64,000 bases of DNA, taken from Microcaldota archaeon (GTDB lineage: Archaea > Micrarchaeota > Micrarchaeia > Micrarchaeales > CABMGC01). Numbering within the stretch: position 1 is the stretch's first letter; each line of letters begins with the position of its first letter. The stretch spans positions 1 through 64,000 of the forward strand of contig JAKBRL010000002.1 of assembly GCA_021845465.1 (NCBI GenBank), in the 5' to 3' direction. Of the stretch, positions 18,489 to 27,955 are shown in pieces. The position numbers and the translations under genes were made by a program. A model generated the notes under the pieces. That model had not been told where the DNA came from and did no database searches. It was given only the letters and a program-made list of their open reading frames with translations.

Positions 18489-19406
18489 GTGGTTATAAAC
18501 ATGGAATTTTTAAATGGTAGGAAAGTTGTAGATGAAACTGTCCTCAAATTTGCGGCGATTCCAAGAAAAAGATTCGGAAGCAAAAGAGATAATGGAAGTG
18601 TTGTAATTATAGGGGGAAGTTCTGCTTATCATGGCGCTCCTGTTCTGGCTTCCCTGGCAGTATCGCAATCGTTGGCTGCTTTGAGAATAGGCATCGGGTA
18701 TGCGGTGCTTTACGTTCCAGAATCAATATTGAATGTCGCAAGAAAACTCTCGCCTAATGTAATAATAAGACAGTTTGGGATAGACAATATAGGCGAAGGA
18801 AGTTTAAGAGATGTTTATGAATCCATAGAAAAAGCAGATGTGGTCATAATAGGTACTGGAATCGGCAGGAAAAAGAGCTCGCTTAACAGTTCTGCTAGGA
18901 TAATTGATTATTCCATAACACATGATAAAAAAGTAGTGGTTGATGCTGACGCTATTTACTCAGTAAAATTCCTGAAGAAGACAGGCTCGAAAATGCTGGT
19001 GACACCACAAAAATATGAATTTGAAGAGCTTTCCGGCAGAATTCCTGAAGATGAACACAATATGAAGGGAAGAATTGCAGGTGCTGAGAATGCTGCGAGA
19101 AGACTAGGCTGTTGCTTACTGCTTAAAGGACATAATACGATAGTTACTGACGGAGAAGAAACAAGAATAATATGTCCACACCGTTCCACGCTTGCAACTA
19201 TGGGCACAGGTGATGTCCTCTCAGGAATGATAGGAGGATACGCAGCATCAGGAGCAGACATTTTCAACTCAGGGATTGCAGCCGCATATCTCCATGCCAA
19301 AATAGGCGATAAGTTGTATGCAGAGAAAGGAAACCATATTCTGGCATCTGATGTAGTAGATTCAATACCTGAAATAATAAAGAAATATGATAAGGAAATT
19401 GATTGA
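18489..19406 (+). CDS. nnrD: ADP-dependent NAD(P)H-hydrate dehydratase
   Basis: Repairs hydrated NAD(P)H (NADHX/NADPHX) by ADP-dependent dehydration; a ribokinase-fold enzyme (YjeF C-terminal/CARKD family). It has the N-terminal GSVVIIGGSSAYHGAPVLAS and the phosphate-binding TMGTGDVLSGMIGGYAASG near residues 236-254. No fused epimerase (NnrE) domain is present, so any epimerase must be encoded elsewhere. The GTG at 18489 fits the TATA spacing. The ATG at 18501 is a good alternative, giving 301 residues and starting MEFLNGRK. Confidence 0.9.
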   Translation: MVINMEFLNGRKVVDETVLKFAAIPRKRFGSKRDNGSVVIIGGSSAYHGAPVLASLAVSQSLAALRIGIGYAVLYVPESILNVARKLSPNVIIRQFGIDNIGEGSLRDVYESIEKADVVIIGTGIGRKKSSLNSSARIIDYSITHDKKVVVDADAIYSVKFLKKTGSKMLVTPQKYEFEELSGRIPEDEHNMKGRIAGAENAARRLGCCLLLKGHNTIVTDGEETRIICPHRSTLATMGTGDVLSGMIGGYAASGADIFNSGIAAAYLHAKIGDKLYAEKGNHILASDVVDSIPEIIKKYDKEID

Positions 19407-19478
19407 TCTTGGGTTTTGAAACTTTTCGAGAGGATACTACTGCTTTATTTATTCGTGTTCCGAAAATACAACATATCT

Positions 19479-22400
19479 CTATTTTTTCCCAGGTTGGGAA
19501 TCTGATTTGGAGATTATTTTTGGATCGGCAGGCGGCGGCTTCTGTTTTTCTGCGGTGTATTTCCCTTTTATGCGCAGGTAATAATAGACAGACAGGATTA
19601 CTATTGCAATAAATATAGCCAGCAGGAGGTATTCATAGGTATTATATTGAAGATATTCGGAATTTGTTGTGTTGTTCACTTCAGATGTATTTACAGTGAT
19701 TATATGGGTGCTTATATTTCTTTTTACAGTATGATTTGATATTTTGGATGTGTTGATAGTTGGAGTTGAGTTTGTAATTTTTGTATATCTACCGAGTGCA
19801 ATTATAGGATCGCCCCCAGTAGTTAAAGATACAGTACAAGATTTTGAATTGACAGTGAATTGTGTAAACTGTTCCCATGAAGAATTTGACAAAGCGAATG
19901 GGAATATCTTGTAGAAAGGTATGCTGCAGTTGTATTTCATTGTTATGGTCATGGTTGTGTTTGTAGGAATTGCATTTTGAAGATTTATTCCTTTCACGGA
20001 AATATTCTGAACCAGAATCTTATTGTATCCTTGAGGCAGAGGAGGCAGATATTGTGCAAGTGTTAAGTTTCTTACAGTAAATCTCTGTTGGGCAGTAAAT
20101 GCAGATGTTATATTTACAGTTGTTTTCTCAGCCAAAAGATTTAGCTGTACAGGCACTGCGTTGTAGGTCATAATGTCATAAGTCTCGTTCTGGCCAGTTA
20201 TATTAATAGGTTTGAGATTTGAAATAGCAATTACCTTTAATGCTATTGTGCTTTTTACAGGAGTATCGGAAAGGTTGTATATTGACATGTTATATAGGTA
20301 GGGTTCACCTGAAGCTTCAAAGATGGTTTTTGATTGGTTTGGATATAGAACATAGTTTTTGCCATTTACAGTTATACCTGCATTTGCATTAGTTATAAAG
20401 TTTTCTACAAAATCTAATTTTGTACCTAGAAGTGTTAAATTAAATACAGTTAGGGGAGTTATGCCGAAGACAACAAATCCGTCATTTATACTTGCCATTT
20501 GCGGTTTTGTTCCGGGAAAATTTATATTTGTGCTGTTGCCGACCGCTCCACCGCCTGATGATGAGCCGCCTGAAGGACCTGATGAAGTTCCTGAAGAGGT
20601 TGAAGGAGAGGAAGAACTACTGATAGATATATCTGCAGTTGGTGAGTTTTCGATTTCATTTACTGTTGCTGAATCTGTGACTGTGACGTAGTATTTGACG
20701 GTCTGCGGCGTTGCGCCTGCAGGTTCCGTAAATATTGAGGATATTGCACCTGGAATTGCATTCGCGGAGCCTGAAGTGTCATTGTACCATTGGTAGAAGT
20801 AAGGAGTAGTACCTCCTGAAACTGATGCGTTTAAAGTGATTGTCTGTCCAGAAGAATAGGTACCTGATGGAGGGCTTATTGTTGGAGTACCAAGTGCGAG
20901 ATTGGCTGTGACTAAATCCGTTCCTGATGTTGCGGATGTTGGCGTTGTGGCTGAATCGGTGACTATGTAGCAGTAATAGGTTGAGGAAGATGGCGAAGCG
21001 TGAATAGTATTTGAGGTTGCGCCTGTGATTGCAGTATCGGACGAGCAGGTTGATGATGTTCCATTATACCATTGGTAGGTGTATGGCGTCGTTCCTCCTG
21101 ACGGATTTGCGGTTAATGTTACGCTCTGACCTGAATCTATTGTCGGGGATGAAGGCGTTACTGATCCTGCAGATAGTGCGGTGTTTACCACATCGGAATC
21201 TGTTGCGGATGTAGTTGATTCTGGCGTTGTGGCGGAATCGGTGACTATGATGTAATATTTGACTGTCTGTGCGGTTGCGCCTGCGGTTTCCGTGAATGTT
21301 GCGGATGTTGCGCCTGGAATTGCATTCGCGGAGCCTGAAGTGTCGTTGTACCATTGGTATGAATATGGAGTCGTTCCGCCTGAAACTGATGCGGTCAGCG
21401 AAACGCTCTGACCTGCGTCGTATGTTGCAGATGAAGGAGAGATTGTCGGCGTTACGAGTGCGGAATTTACTGTGACTAAATCCGTTCCTGATGTTGCGGA
21501 TGCTGGAGATGTGGCGGAATCCGTGACTATGTAGCAGTAATATGTGTTTGATGTTGGACTTGCGGAATACGTGGATGACGTTGCGCCTGAAATTGCGGTA
21601 TCTGATGAGCACGTCGATGACGTTCCACTATACCATTGGTAGGTGTATGGCGTCGTGCCTCCTGACGGATTTGCGGTTAATGTTACGCTCTGACCTGAAT
21701 CTATTTTTGGAGATGAAGGCGTGACTGCGTTCGCCAGCAATGGGGAGTTGGTTGAATAAGTTAAAGTGTTGAAAGTTGTGGAGGGAGTGGTTGCACTATC
21801 TGTTATAAAGATATTAGCAGTAAATGTGCCTGCGCCCCATATGCTATTTTGAACAAAAGAGATACTATTTGATGACACTGTTATGCCAGTATAAAGCGCA
21901 TTATAAACTAAAGAGCCGATTGAATTGTAAACTAAAAAGTTATAAGTGTAGGGAGAGGTACCGGTTCCACTTGTATCTGCAGTTAATACCTGAGTCTGAC
22001 CTTCATCTATTAATGAATTTGAAACTTTCCACGAATTTGAGAGGGCAGAATTGACCGAAAACGGATTTGAATAAATGGTGTTGGCTATAACATTTGTTGT
22101 GGCGGAATCGGTAATTATTGTATTTTCTACCAGATTCCCAAGCCCTACCATGGAATTTTGGACTTGTTCGCAGTTTGATTTGGAATTAGCAGTAACAGAA
22201 CCGAATAAAGCATCAGCTTCAATACTATTTGTGTTTGCTTGTTGAACAATTAAAAAATTATAAGTAAATGGCGAAGTTCCTCCGTTGGTGCTTGCTGTGA
22301 GGCATACATATTGCCCTGCGTCCAACAAGGTGTTGCTTGGATTTGTAATTGTTGGGACCAATGCAGGATTTAATGTCATCACTCCGCTTTCAACGCTATT

Positions 22401-25352
22401 TAATGTAACAGGAGTCGTGGCAGAGTCTGTGACAATAACATTTGCCACTACAGTATTTCCAATATATTCGGATGGGAAAGCCCATAAAAAGTTTGCTGAG
22501 GCGCTGCTGCTGACTGCATTGTATGAATTTGTTATAAAAGAATCAGTTATACTGTTTACAACTATTACATTATAGGCATAATTCGGAGTTCCTCCTGTCC
22601 ATAATGAATTAAAATTAACATTCTGGCCATAGTCATAACTTTCTGCTGTTGCTGGTGTGGCAGTCGGTTGAGTCATAACAGAATTGACTATATATGTTTC
22701 TGTTGTGGAATTTGAAGTTTCCGGAGTAGTAGCTGAATCTTTAACTTCAATATAATACTTCATTGTTCCTGTCATTCCTGCTGTTGCCGTGTATGTAGAT
22801 AAAGTTGCTCCACTTATTACTGTTGGTGTTCCTGTTGTATCGTTATACCATTGATAAGAATAAGGTGTAGTTCCTCCTGAAACTGATGCGGTCAGCGAGA
22901 CGCTCTGACCTGAGTCATAAGTTGCAGATGAAGGAGAGATTGTCGGCGTTCCGAGTGCGAGATTAGCTGAGACTGTATCTATCGGAGAACCTGAAACCGC
23001 ATTAGGTGTGGCAGAGTCTGTCACAATATAGCAGTAGTATGTAGTTGAAGTTGGAGATGCTAAATAATTTGCGGAAGTGGCGCCTGAAATTGCGGTATCT
23101 GATGAGGAACAAAGCCCTGAACTTGAAGAGGCAGTATACCATTGGTATGAATATGGGGTTGTTCCGCCTGAAACAGCTGAAATTAAATTGACTGACTGCC
23201 CTGAATCTAATGTAGGAGAATAAGGAGTGATAGGATCTGCTAGTAATGCATTATTTGCCCCTGCCATTGAACCTTCGCTTGTAGTAGGCATGATGTCTTT
23301 TGGAGGGGCGGTTCTAACCCTATACCATTGTGTATACTCGTTAGATGCAAAAGACACCCCACCATAATAAACTGCCCCTAATTCTGGGAATAATAAGCCT
23401 GAAGCATGAACATAGATGCTGAAAAATGGGTCAGTGTAGGTTTGATAGGTTATTCCTAAATGGTCTGAAACATTATAAAGCATAGAATATATGCCAAAGG
23501 CATCTGGTGGGTAGTTAGTAGTGTAGAAAATGCCACCATTACCATCATATCCACAGACATTACATCCTTCTTGTGTTTGCCCTAAAAAGACAATAGAATC
23601 ATTGCCTACATTATCCATGAAGCCACCGATTGTAAAAGAACCATCATATGTTGATGGGGTTGTTGAGAGTGCCTCAAAGACATTTCCTGCGGCATATCTT
23701 GTTGTGGCATTTATTGCTTCGGCATTGGCAATTGTAGATGAACCTATTAATGTAATTCCATTATTTATGGTATAAGTTATTCCGTTTACATGCCATTTTG
23801 AACTGAGAGTCGTTCCGGCAAAATCAGAATAGAAGCTAAACACGTTGTTTCCATTGTCATACTCTGCATAGTCAGAACACGTCGCAGTCGCGGCTGGGTT
23901 CGCACAGCTGAGCTGAGGCGCTTCCCCTGTGCTCACTCCGTTCAGCAAGTTTGTGCTGGTGCTTGCGATTCCGAGGTAAATCGTGTAGGGGATTGTCATC
24001 GATGCTGGTAGCTCGTTGACTGTGTTCGCTCCGAGGTTCACCCACCAGAGGACGTTCGCTGATGTTGAGAGTGCTGTGGACTGCTCGTTCAGGACGTTTC
24101 CTTCCAGCCAGCTTGGAATTATCGTTCCGTTGGCGTAGAAGAACTCGGTGTTCATCAGGTTGGAGGCTAGGTAGCTCGAGAACGGGATGGCGTTGAAGCC
24201 TATAATGTTTCCATTGCTTGAGACGCCTATCGCTAGAGGCGTGTTTGCCGAGACGGCTACTGACTGCGTGTTGATGATGTTGATTGGGATGTAGTAGAGG
24301 ATGTTGGCTGGGCTGACTACTGGATCGTCGAGGCTGTAGTTCTGGTTTCCAAGGCCCTCGAATGTGAAGTTGTAAGGCTCTGTTGGGCTTAGGCTGAATG
24401 TCTTTGTGATGCTTACTGAGCCCATGGTGTTGTCCGAGAAGCTGAGAATCGTGTTCGAGCCTGCCTGTATCAAGGCGTTGAACGGCACTCTGTTTCCCTG
24501 AACCAGATGGCTGATTAGCTTAACTGTGATGTTGAGAGGCGCACAGTCGTTCAGCCCCCAGCATCCGTTGTAGACAGCTACAGGCAGATGGTAGCTTCCT
24601 GGCTTGGTCAGCGTCTCGTTGAAGAGCCTTGAGCTTAACTGGATGTAGGAGTAGCTTTGGTTCTTGCTTACCTGAAATTTGTTGAATTGGACTGAGCCAT
24701 AGATTGAATTGTAAGTTGCGTTTATTTTGTCTGAGCCTGCTGGTATCGGCTTTGCGTTACTGTATAGTGAACCATATGGCAGAGTAGCAGTCTGATTGTG
24801 GATTAAGCCTAAGTTTATTGGTGAATTTGGGTTTACGCCTATAGCTTCCAAAGCGTTGGATTGCTGTGAGTTCCACTCGGTACTCCATTGGATAGAATTA
24901 AAGGAAGTGGAGAAATACAGTATTGTTGGTTTTGATAAGGAAATTACATTAGATACTGGCACTGCGTTGTTTATAATGTAGTTCATCCCATTGTAGCTTA
25001 TTGAATTTTGACCTGGTTCGTAAAGAACATTTCCATTTAAAGTGTTTGCTGTAAGCATGTTCATGGATATTTGGAAGATGTCTGTGTAACTTGTGATGTT
25101 TAGAGACCGGTTGGTTAATCCTGAAAGAGGTCCAAGCCGAATAAGATAAGTTGAGCCTGGGGGCAGGCCGATGATTTCCAGCATGGCATTTTCTGTGCTG
25201 CTTGTGGATTGGGAAGTGGACTGATTTGGAGATGCGTGAATCATAAACATTAAAGAAACAATCAGAACGGCTGAGATTGTCAGAATTGTTGAGAAGAAAA
25301 TTAAATAATCATAGTCGATTCTTTTGAAGAAATCTGTCTTGCAATTATTCAC
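19479..25352 (-). CDS. Giant repeat-rich surface protein with C-terminal membrane anchor
   Basis: A 1957-residue exported protein. A signal/anchor helix lies at ~17-37. A ~450-residue unique region follows, then a LamG/DUF2341-like segment (~490-690). Many Ig/PKD-like repeats follow (~710-1570; SGGTTPYTYQWY and DSGQSVTLTANPSGG recur). A Ser/Gly linker (~1571-1611), a C-terminal domain resembling that of the 2285-residue neighbour, and a membrane span (~1905-1930) with a basic tail complete it. It is rich in NxS/T sites. The protein is likely a filamentous surface display or adhesion layer protein tethered by its C-terminus. Bases ~23870-24720 are visibly more G/C-rich than the rest of the gene. 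Confidence 0.85.
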   Translation of the reverse strand: MNNCKTDFFKRIDYDYLIFFSTILTISAVLIVSLMFMIHASPNQSTSQSTSSTENAMLEIIGLPPGSTYLIRLGPLSGLTNRSLNITSYTDIFQISMNMLTANTLNGNVLYEPGQNSISYNGMNYIINNAVPVSNVISLSKPTILYFSTSFNSIQWSTEWNSQQSNALEAIGVNPNSPINLGLIHNQTATLPYGSLYSNAKPIPAGSDKINATYNSIYGSVQFNKFQVSKNQSYSYIQLSSRLFNETLTKPGSYHLPVAVYNGCWGLNDCAPLNITVKLISHLVQGNRVPFNALIQAGSNTILSFSDNTMGSVSITKTFSLSPTEPYNFTFEGLGNQNYSLDDPVVSPANILYYIPINIINTQSVAVSANTPLAIGVSSNGNIIGFNAIPFSSYLASNLMNTEFFYANGTIIPSWLEGNVLNEQSTALSTSANVLWWVNLGANTVNELPASMTIPYTIYLGIASTSTNLLNGVSTGEAPQLSCANPAATATCSDYAEYDNGNNVFSFYSDFAGTTLSSKWHVNGITYTINNGITLIGSSTIANAEAINATTRYAAGNVFEALSTTPSTYDGSFTIGGFMDNVGNDSIVFLGQTQEGCNVCGYDGNGGIFYTTNYPPDAFGIYSMLYNVSDHLGITYQTYTDPFFSIYVHASGLLFPELGAVYYGGVSFASNEYTQWYRVRTAPPKDIMPTTSEGSMAGANNALLADPITPYSPTLDSGQSVNLISAVSGGTTPYSYQWYTASSSSGLCSSSDTAISGATSANYLASPTSTTYYCYIVTDSATPNAVSGSPIDTVSANLALGTPTISPSSATYDSGQSVSLTASVSGGTTPYSYQWYNDTTGTPTVISGATLSTYTATAGMTGTMKYYIEVKDSATTPETSNSTTETYIVNSVMTQPTATPATAESYDYGQNVNFNSLWTGGTPNYAYNVIVVNSITDSFITNSYNAVSSSASANFLWAFPSEYIGNTVVANVIVTDSATTPVTLNSVESGVMTLNPALVPTITNPSNTLLDAGQYVCLTASTNGGTSPFTYNFLIVQQANTNSIEADALFGSVTANSKSNCEQVQNSMVGLGNLVENTIITDSATTNVIANTIYSNPFSVNSALSNSWKVSNSLIDEGQTQVLTADTSGTGTSPYTYNFLVYNSIGSLVYNALYTGITVSSNSISFVQNSIWGAGTFTANIFITDSATTPSTTFNTLTYSTNSPLLANAVTPSSPKIDSGQSVTLTANPSGGTTPYTYQWYSGTSSTCSSDTAISGATSSTYSASPTSNTYYCYIVTDSATSPASATSGTDLVTVNSALVTPTISPSSATYDAGQSVSLTASVSGGTTPYSYQWYNDTSGSANAIPGATSATFTETAGATAQTVKYYIIVTDSATTPESTTSATDSDVVNTALSAGSVTPSSPTIDSGQSVTLTANPSGGTTPYTYQWYNGTSSTCSSDTAITGATSNTIHASPSSSTYYCYIVTDSATTPTSATSGTDLVTANLALGTPTISPPSGTYSSGQTITLNASVSGGTTPYFYQWYNDTSGSANAIPGAISSIFTEPAGATPQTVKYYVTVTDSATVNEIENSPTADISISSSSSPSTSSGTSSGPSGGSSSGGGAVGNSTNINFPGTKPQMASINDGFVVFGITPLTVFNLTLLGTKLDFVENFITNANAGITVNGKNYVLYPNQSKTIFEASGEPYLYNMSIYNLSDTPVKSTIALKVIAISNLKPINITGQNETYDIMTYNAVPVQLNLLAEKTTVNITSAFTAQQRFTVRNLTLAQYLPPLPQGYNKILVQNISVKGINLQNAIPTNTTMTITMKYNCSIPFYKIFPFALSNSSWEQFTQFTVNSKSCTVSLTTGGDPIIALGRYTKITNSTPTINTSKISNHTVKRNISTHIITVNTSEVNNTTNSEYLQYNTYEYLLLAIFIAIVILSVYYYLRIKGKYTAEKQKPPPADPKIISKSDSQPGKK
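20640..23225 (-). repeat. Tandem Ig/PKD-like coding repeats
   Basis: About ten units of 80-95 codons alternate between two types. One has TYQWY, a CSSDTAISGAT segment and YYCYIVTDSATT. The other has SYQWYNDTSGSANAIPGAT and VKYYIIVTDSATT. Neighbouring units are close to identical at DNA level around 20930-21740, pointing to recent duplication or gene conversion. Units around 21740-22680 are diverged and lack the QWY motif. Confidence 0.85.
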
Positions 25353-25797
25353 GTATTTCCCTTTTTATTCGTTTCGAATGAACATCTGCATGGATGTTAT
25401 GAAACCTACACATATGCAGCGTAGTAAACAAATCAGGTTTACTGTATTATATTTAGAGGAGAGGAAAGCTTAAAATACTTATCATTTGGCAGTTGCGAAT
25501 TTGGAAAATTTGGTATTGGAGTCTTTGAAGAGAATTTTGTTCCTATTCCGTGCCGCGTTTAGATTTCGCATCAATAAAAAGAGGTCTTTTGGGTTGCAAA
25601 AAGCAAAAACAGGTTTTTGGAGCTTGAAGACCAAGCCATTGTTTTTTCCTGCATTCTTGCCTACTTGCTTATATGCAATAGGACATGTGATGTACAAGGA
25701 GTGTCTTTGACGAGGCATTAGAATGCAGATGCCAACTTCCTAAACCTTAGTTTTGGATTAGTAATTTAGTTATTTCGGATTTATTAAGAAGGTAGAC
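25353..25797. other. Intergenic region before sdhA
   Basis: A 445-bp stretch between the giant surface-protein gene and sdhA. ORFs of 74-78 codons run on both strands (about 25482-25718) with no recognisable domain; one has a TTG start and a TATA-like TTATATTT at 25448. I cannot support either as a gene. The sdh promoter must lie near the right end, where AT-rich sequence precedes the ATG at 25798. Confidence 0.4.
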
Positions 25798-27537
25798 ATG
25801 AAGAAACTTGATTATGATCTGATAGTTTTCGGAAGTGGGATTGCGGGGTTCAAGGCAGCGATACATGCCAGCGAGAGAGATAAGAATCTCAGAATATGCA
25901 TCATATCGAAACTGCATGCCATGAGAAGCCACTCCGTATCTGCTGAAGGAGGAATTTCAGGGGTTCTCTATCCTGAAGTAAACAAAGACTCGAAGGAACT
26001 TCATGCTTACGATACAGTAAAAGGCTCTGATTATCTTGCTGACCAGGATGCTGTAGAGCTGCTTGCGGAGAGAGCTCCCAGTGAGATAAGATATCTCGAC
26101 CATATAGGAGTGCCATGGAACAGAACCGATGGAGGAGAAGTGGAAGAGAGGCCATTTGGAGGAATGAGTGTTCCGAGGACTGCTTTTGCTGCGGATAAGA
26201 CCGGATTTTTTATCATGAGAGCACTTTATGACCATATCCTGGAAAACAAGAACATAGACATATATCATGAGCATTTTGTCACTTCCATATCTGTAGAAAA
26301 GAAGAGATTTGCAGGGCTTACTGCCATAAACATAAGCAACGGAGAGACAGTTGCATTCAAAGGCAAGGCTGCTATAGTTGCTACAGGAGGATTTTCAAGA
26401 ATATTTAAATTTACAACAACTTCATATTCGACTACAGGAGACGGCACTGCGCTTCTCTTTAATGCTGGCTTTGCACTTAAAGATATGGAATTTGTCCAGT
26501 TTCACCCAACTGCTTTGGTGCCTAGCGGCATCCTCATTACTGAAGCCGCAAGAGGAGAAGGAGGATATCTTAGAAATTCCAAAGGAGAGCGCTTTATGTC
26601 AAGATATGCGAAGTCTAAGATGGAACTTGCTCCAAGAGATATAATATCAAGATCCATAATGACTGAGATAGAGAAAGGTCGTGGTTTCTCCAGTGATGAG
26701 TACGGGTTTGAGTACATAAACCTTGATTTAAGGCATATAGACAGCGAGAAGCTGAGCGAAAAATTGCCCATGATAGCAGAAATAACAAAGAGAATGCTTA
26801 AGCTAGATCCAAGCAGGGATCTCATACCCGTAAGGCCTGGTGCCCACTTTACTATGGGTGGGGTACATACTGACATAGATGGAAGGGTTCTTGATTCTGA
26901 GGGCAAGGCAGCCGGAGGTATATGGGCAATAGGAGAGTGTGCCTCAGTAAGCGTGCATGGAGCCAATAGATTGGGAAGCAATTCGCTCAGCCAGTGTGCC
27001 ATATGGGGGAGAATTGCCGGAGAGGAGGCTGCAGAATATATAAGGAAGGGATTTGGAAATACTGAAAAAAGGAGATTCATGGAACATGCTGAGAATGAAG
27101 AAGCAAGATTGGATAAGATCATGGAATCTTCAGGAAAAAACAATCCTTATGAGATAAAGGCGGAGCTTCAAGAGACAATGGATTCCCACTTTTTTGTATA
27201 CAGGAAAGAGGCTGTAATGAAAAAAGGAATAAAGAAAATAACAGAGCTTAGGGAGAGATTTTCAGATATTTATGTCAAAGACAGAGGCAGAAATTATAAC
27301 ACCAACCTTACAAATGTGCTGGAGATAGGAAACCTCTTGGAACTTGCCTCAGTTACGGCTGAAGCGGCATTGAGAAGAAAGGAGAGCAGAGGAGCGCATT
27401 CTGTAGTCGAGTATCCTGAACGCAATGATGCAGAGTGGCTAAAGCATACGATAATATCGAAGGATGGGAAAAAAATAAGAATATCTTACATACCGGTCAA
27501 GATACTGAAATGGAAGCCTGAGCCTAGGATTTATTGA
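25798..27537 (+). CDS. sdhA: Succinate dehydrogenase/fumarate reductase flavoprotein subunit
   Basis: Catalytic subunit of complex II, oxidising succinate to fumarate (or the reverse). The FAD-binding GSGIAG is at 12-17. H45 in [10 protein letters not shown] is the expected covalent FAD attachment site. HPTALV (~237), [10 protein letters not shown] (~348) and [10 protein letters not shown] are the substrate/active-site blocks. It is 579 residues, normal. First gene of an operon sdhA - membrane anchor - sdhB - fumC with gaps of no more than about 15 nt or overlaps. Covalent FAD favours succinate oxidation capacity, but direction cannot be fixed from sequence. Confidence 0.96.
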   Translation: MKKLDYDLIVFGSGIAGFKAAIHASERDKNLRICIISKLHAMRSHSVSAEGGISGVLYPEVNKDSKELHAYDTVKGSDYLADQDAVELLAERAPSEIRYLDHIGVPWNRTDGGEVEERPFGGMSVPRTAFAADKTGFFIMRALYDHILENKNIDIYHEHFVTSISVEKKRFAGLTAINISNGETVAFKGKAAIVATGGFSRIFKFTTTSYSTTGDGTALLFNAGFALKDMEFVQFHPTALVPSGILITEAARGEGGYLRNSKGERFMSRYAKSKMELAPRDIISRSIMTEIEKGRGFSSDEYGFEYINLDLRHIDSEKLSEKLPMIAEITKRMLKLDPSRDLIPVRPGAHFTMGGVHTDIDGRVLDSEGKAAGGIWAIGECASVSVHGANRLGSNSLSQCAIWGRIAGEEAAEYIRKGFGNTEKRRFMEHAENEEARLDKIMESSGKNNPYEIKAELQETMDSHFFVYRKEAVMKKGIKKITELRERFSDIYVKDRGRNYNTNLTNVLEIGNLLELASVTAEAALRRKESRGAHSVVEYPERNDAEWLKHTIISKDGKKIRISYIPVKILKWKPEPRIY

Positions 27538-27544
27538 TGATATA

Positions 27545-27955
27545 ATGGAAAATTCATATGACATAAGGGGAAGACAATCAAATATATTCAGGCTGTGGAG
27601 ATTTGACAAGAGTGCTCTTGCACATATGTTATCTTTCAGGATACTTATATTTGAAGCGCCTCTGACTGCAATATTTCTTCTTCTTAGCATTATTTTCCCG
27701 CTTTCAGGAATTGTTCTTATATCACGAATTCTGGTTTTGATAGCATGGGTGCTTTTCACTCCCCAGCTTTTTGATGCCTTCAAGGCATTCTCGCTGGTCT
27801 CAAGCAGAGGCTCTGCTTTTGGAAAATTCAACGAGTATTATATGAAAACACAGAAGAGAAACCCTAACACGGGATTATATGAGGCATTGCCCTACATAGG
27901 GCTTATAGTCTGGATGTTCTTCTTTGTTGTGCTTGCGGCGATGTGGTTTGTATGA
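27545..27955 (+). CDS. Putative membrane anchor subunit of complex II
   Basis: A 136-residue membrane protein between sdhA and sdhB. A hydrophilic N-terminus (~25 residues) is followed by hydrophobic segments at about 28-52 and 54-72 and another at ~112-135. One histidine, H27 in LAHMLSF, could be a heme ligand. It is not recognisable as classical SdhC or SdhD by motif; the assignment rests on position and topology. The start lies 7 nt after the sdhA stop and its TGA overlaps the next ATG. Confidence 0.7.
   Translation: MENSYDIRGRQSNIFRLWRFDKSALAHMLSFRILIFEAPLTAIFLLLSIIFPLSGIVLISRILVLIAWVLFTPQLFDAFKAFSLVSSRGSAFGKFNEYYMKTQKRNPNTGLYEALPYIGLIVWMFFFVVLAAMWFV

Noticed and set aside
21064..21612. 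A 182-codon minus-strand ORF rich in Arg/His/Ile
   Set aside because: It is another frame of the tandem Ig/PKD repeats of the giant surface gene; its own periodicity follows the repeats.
25482..25718. Overlapping ORFs on both strands before sdhA
   Set aside because: Neither has a recognised domain; one starts TTG. A TATA-like sequence nearby is not enough to call a gene, so the stretch is described as intergenic.
26502..27143. A 213-codon minus-strand ORF inside sdhA
   Set aside because: Antisense shadow of sdhA, whose catalytic motifs are intact.
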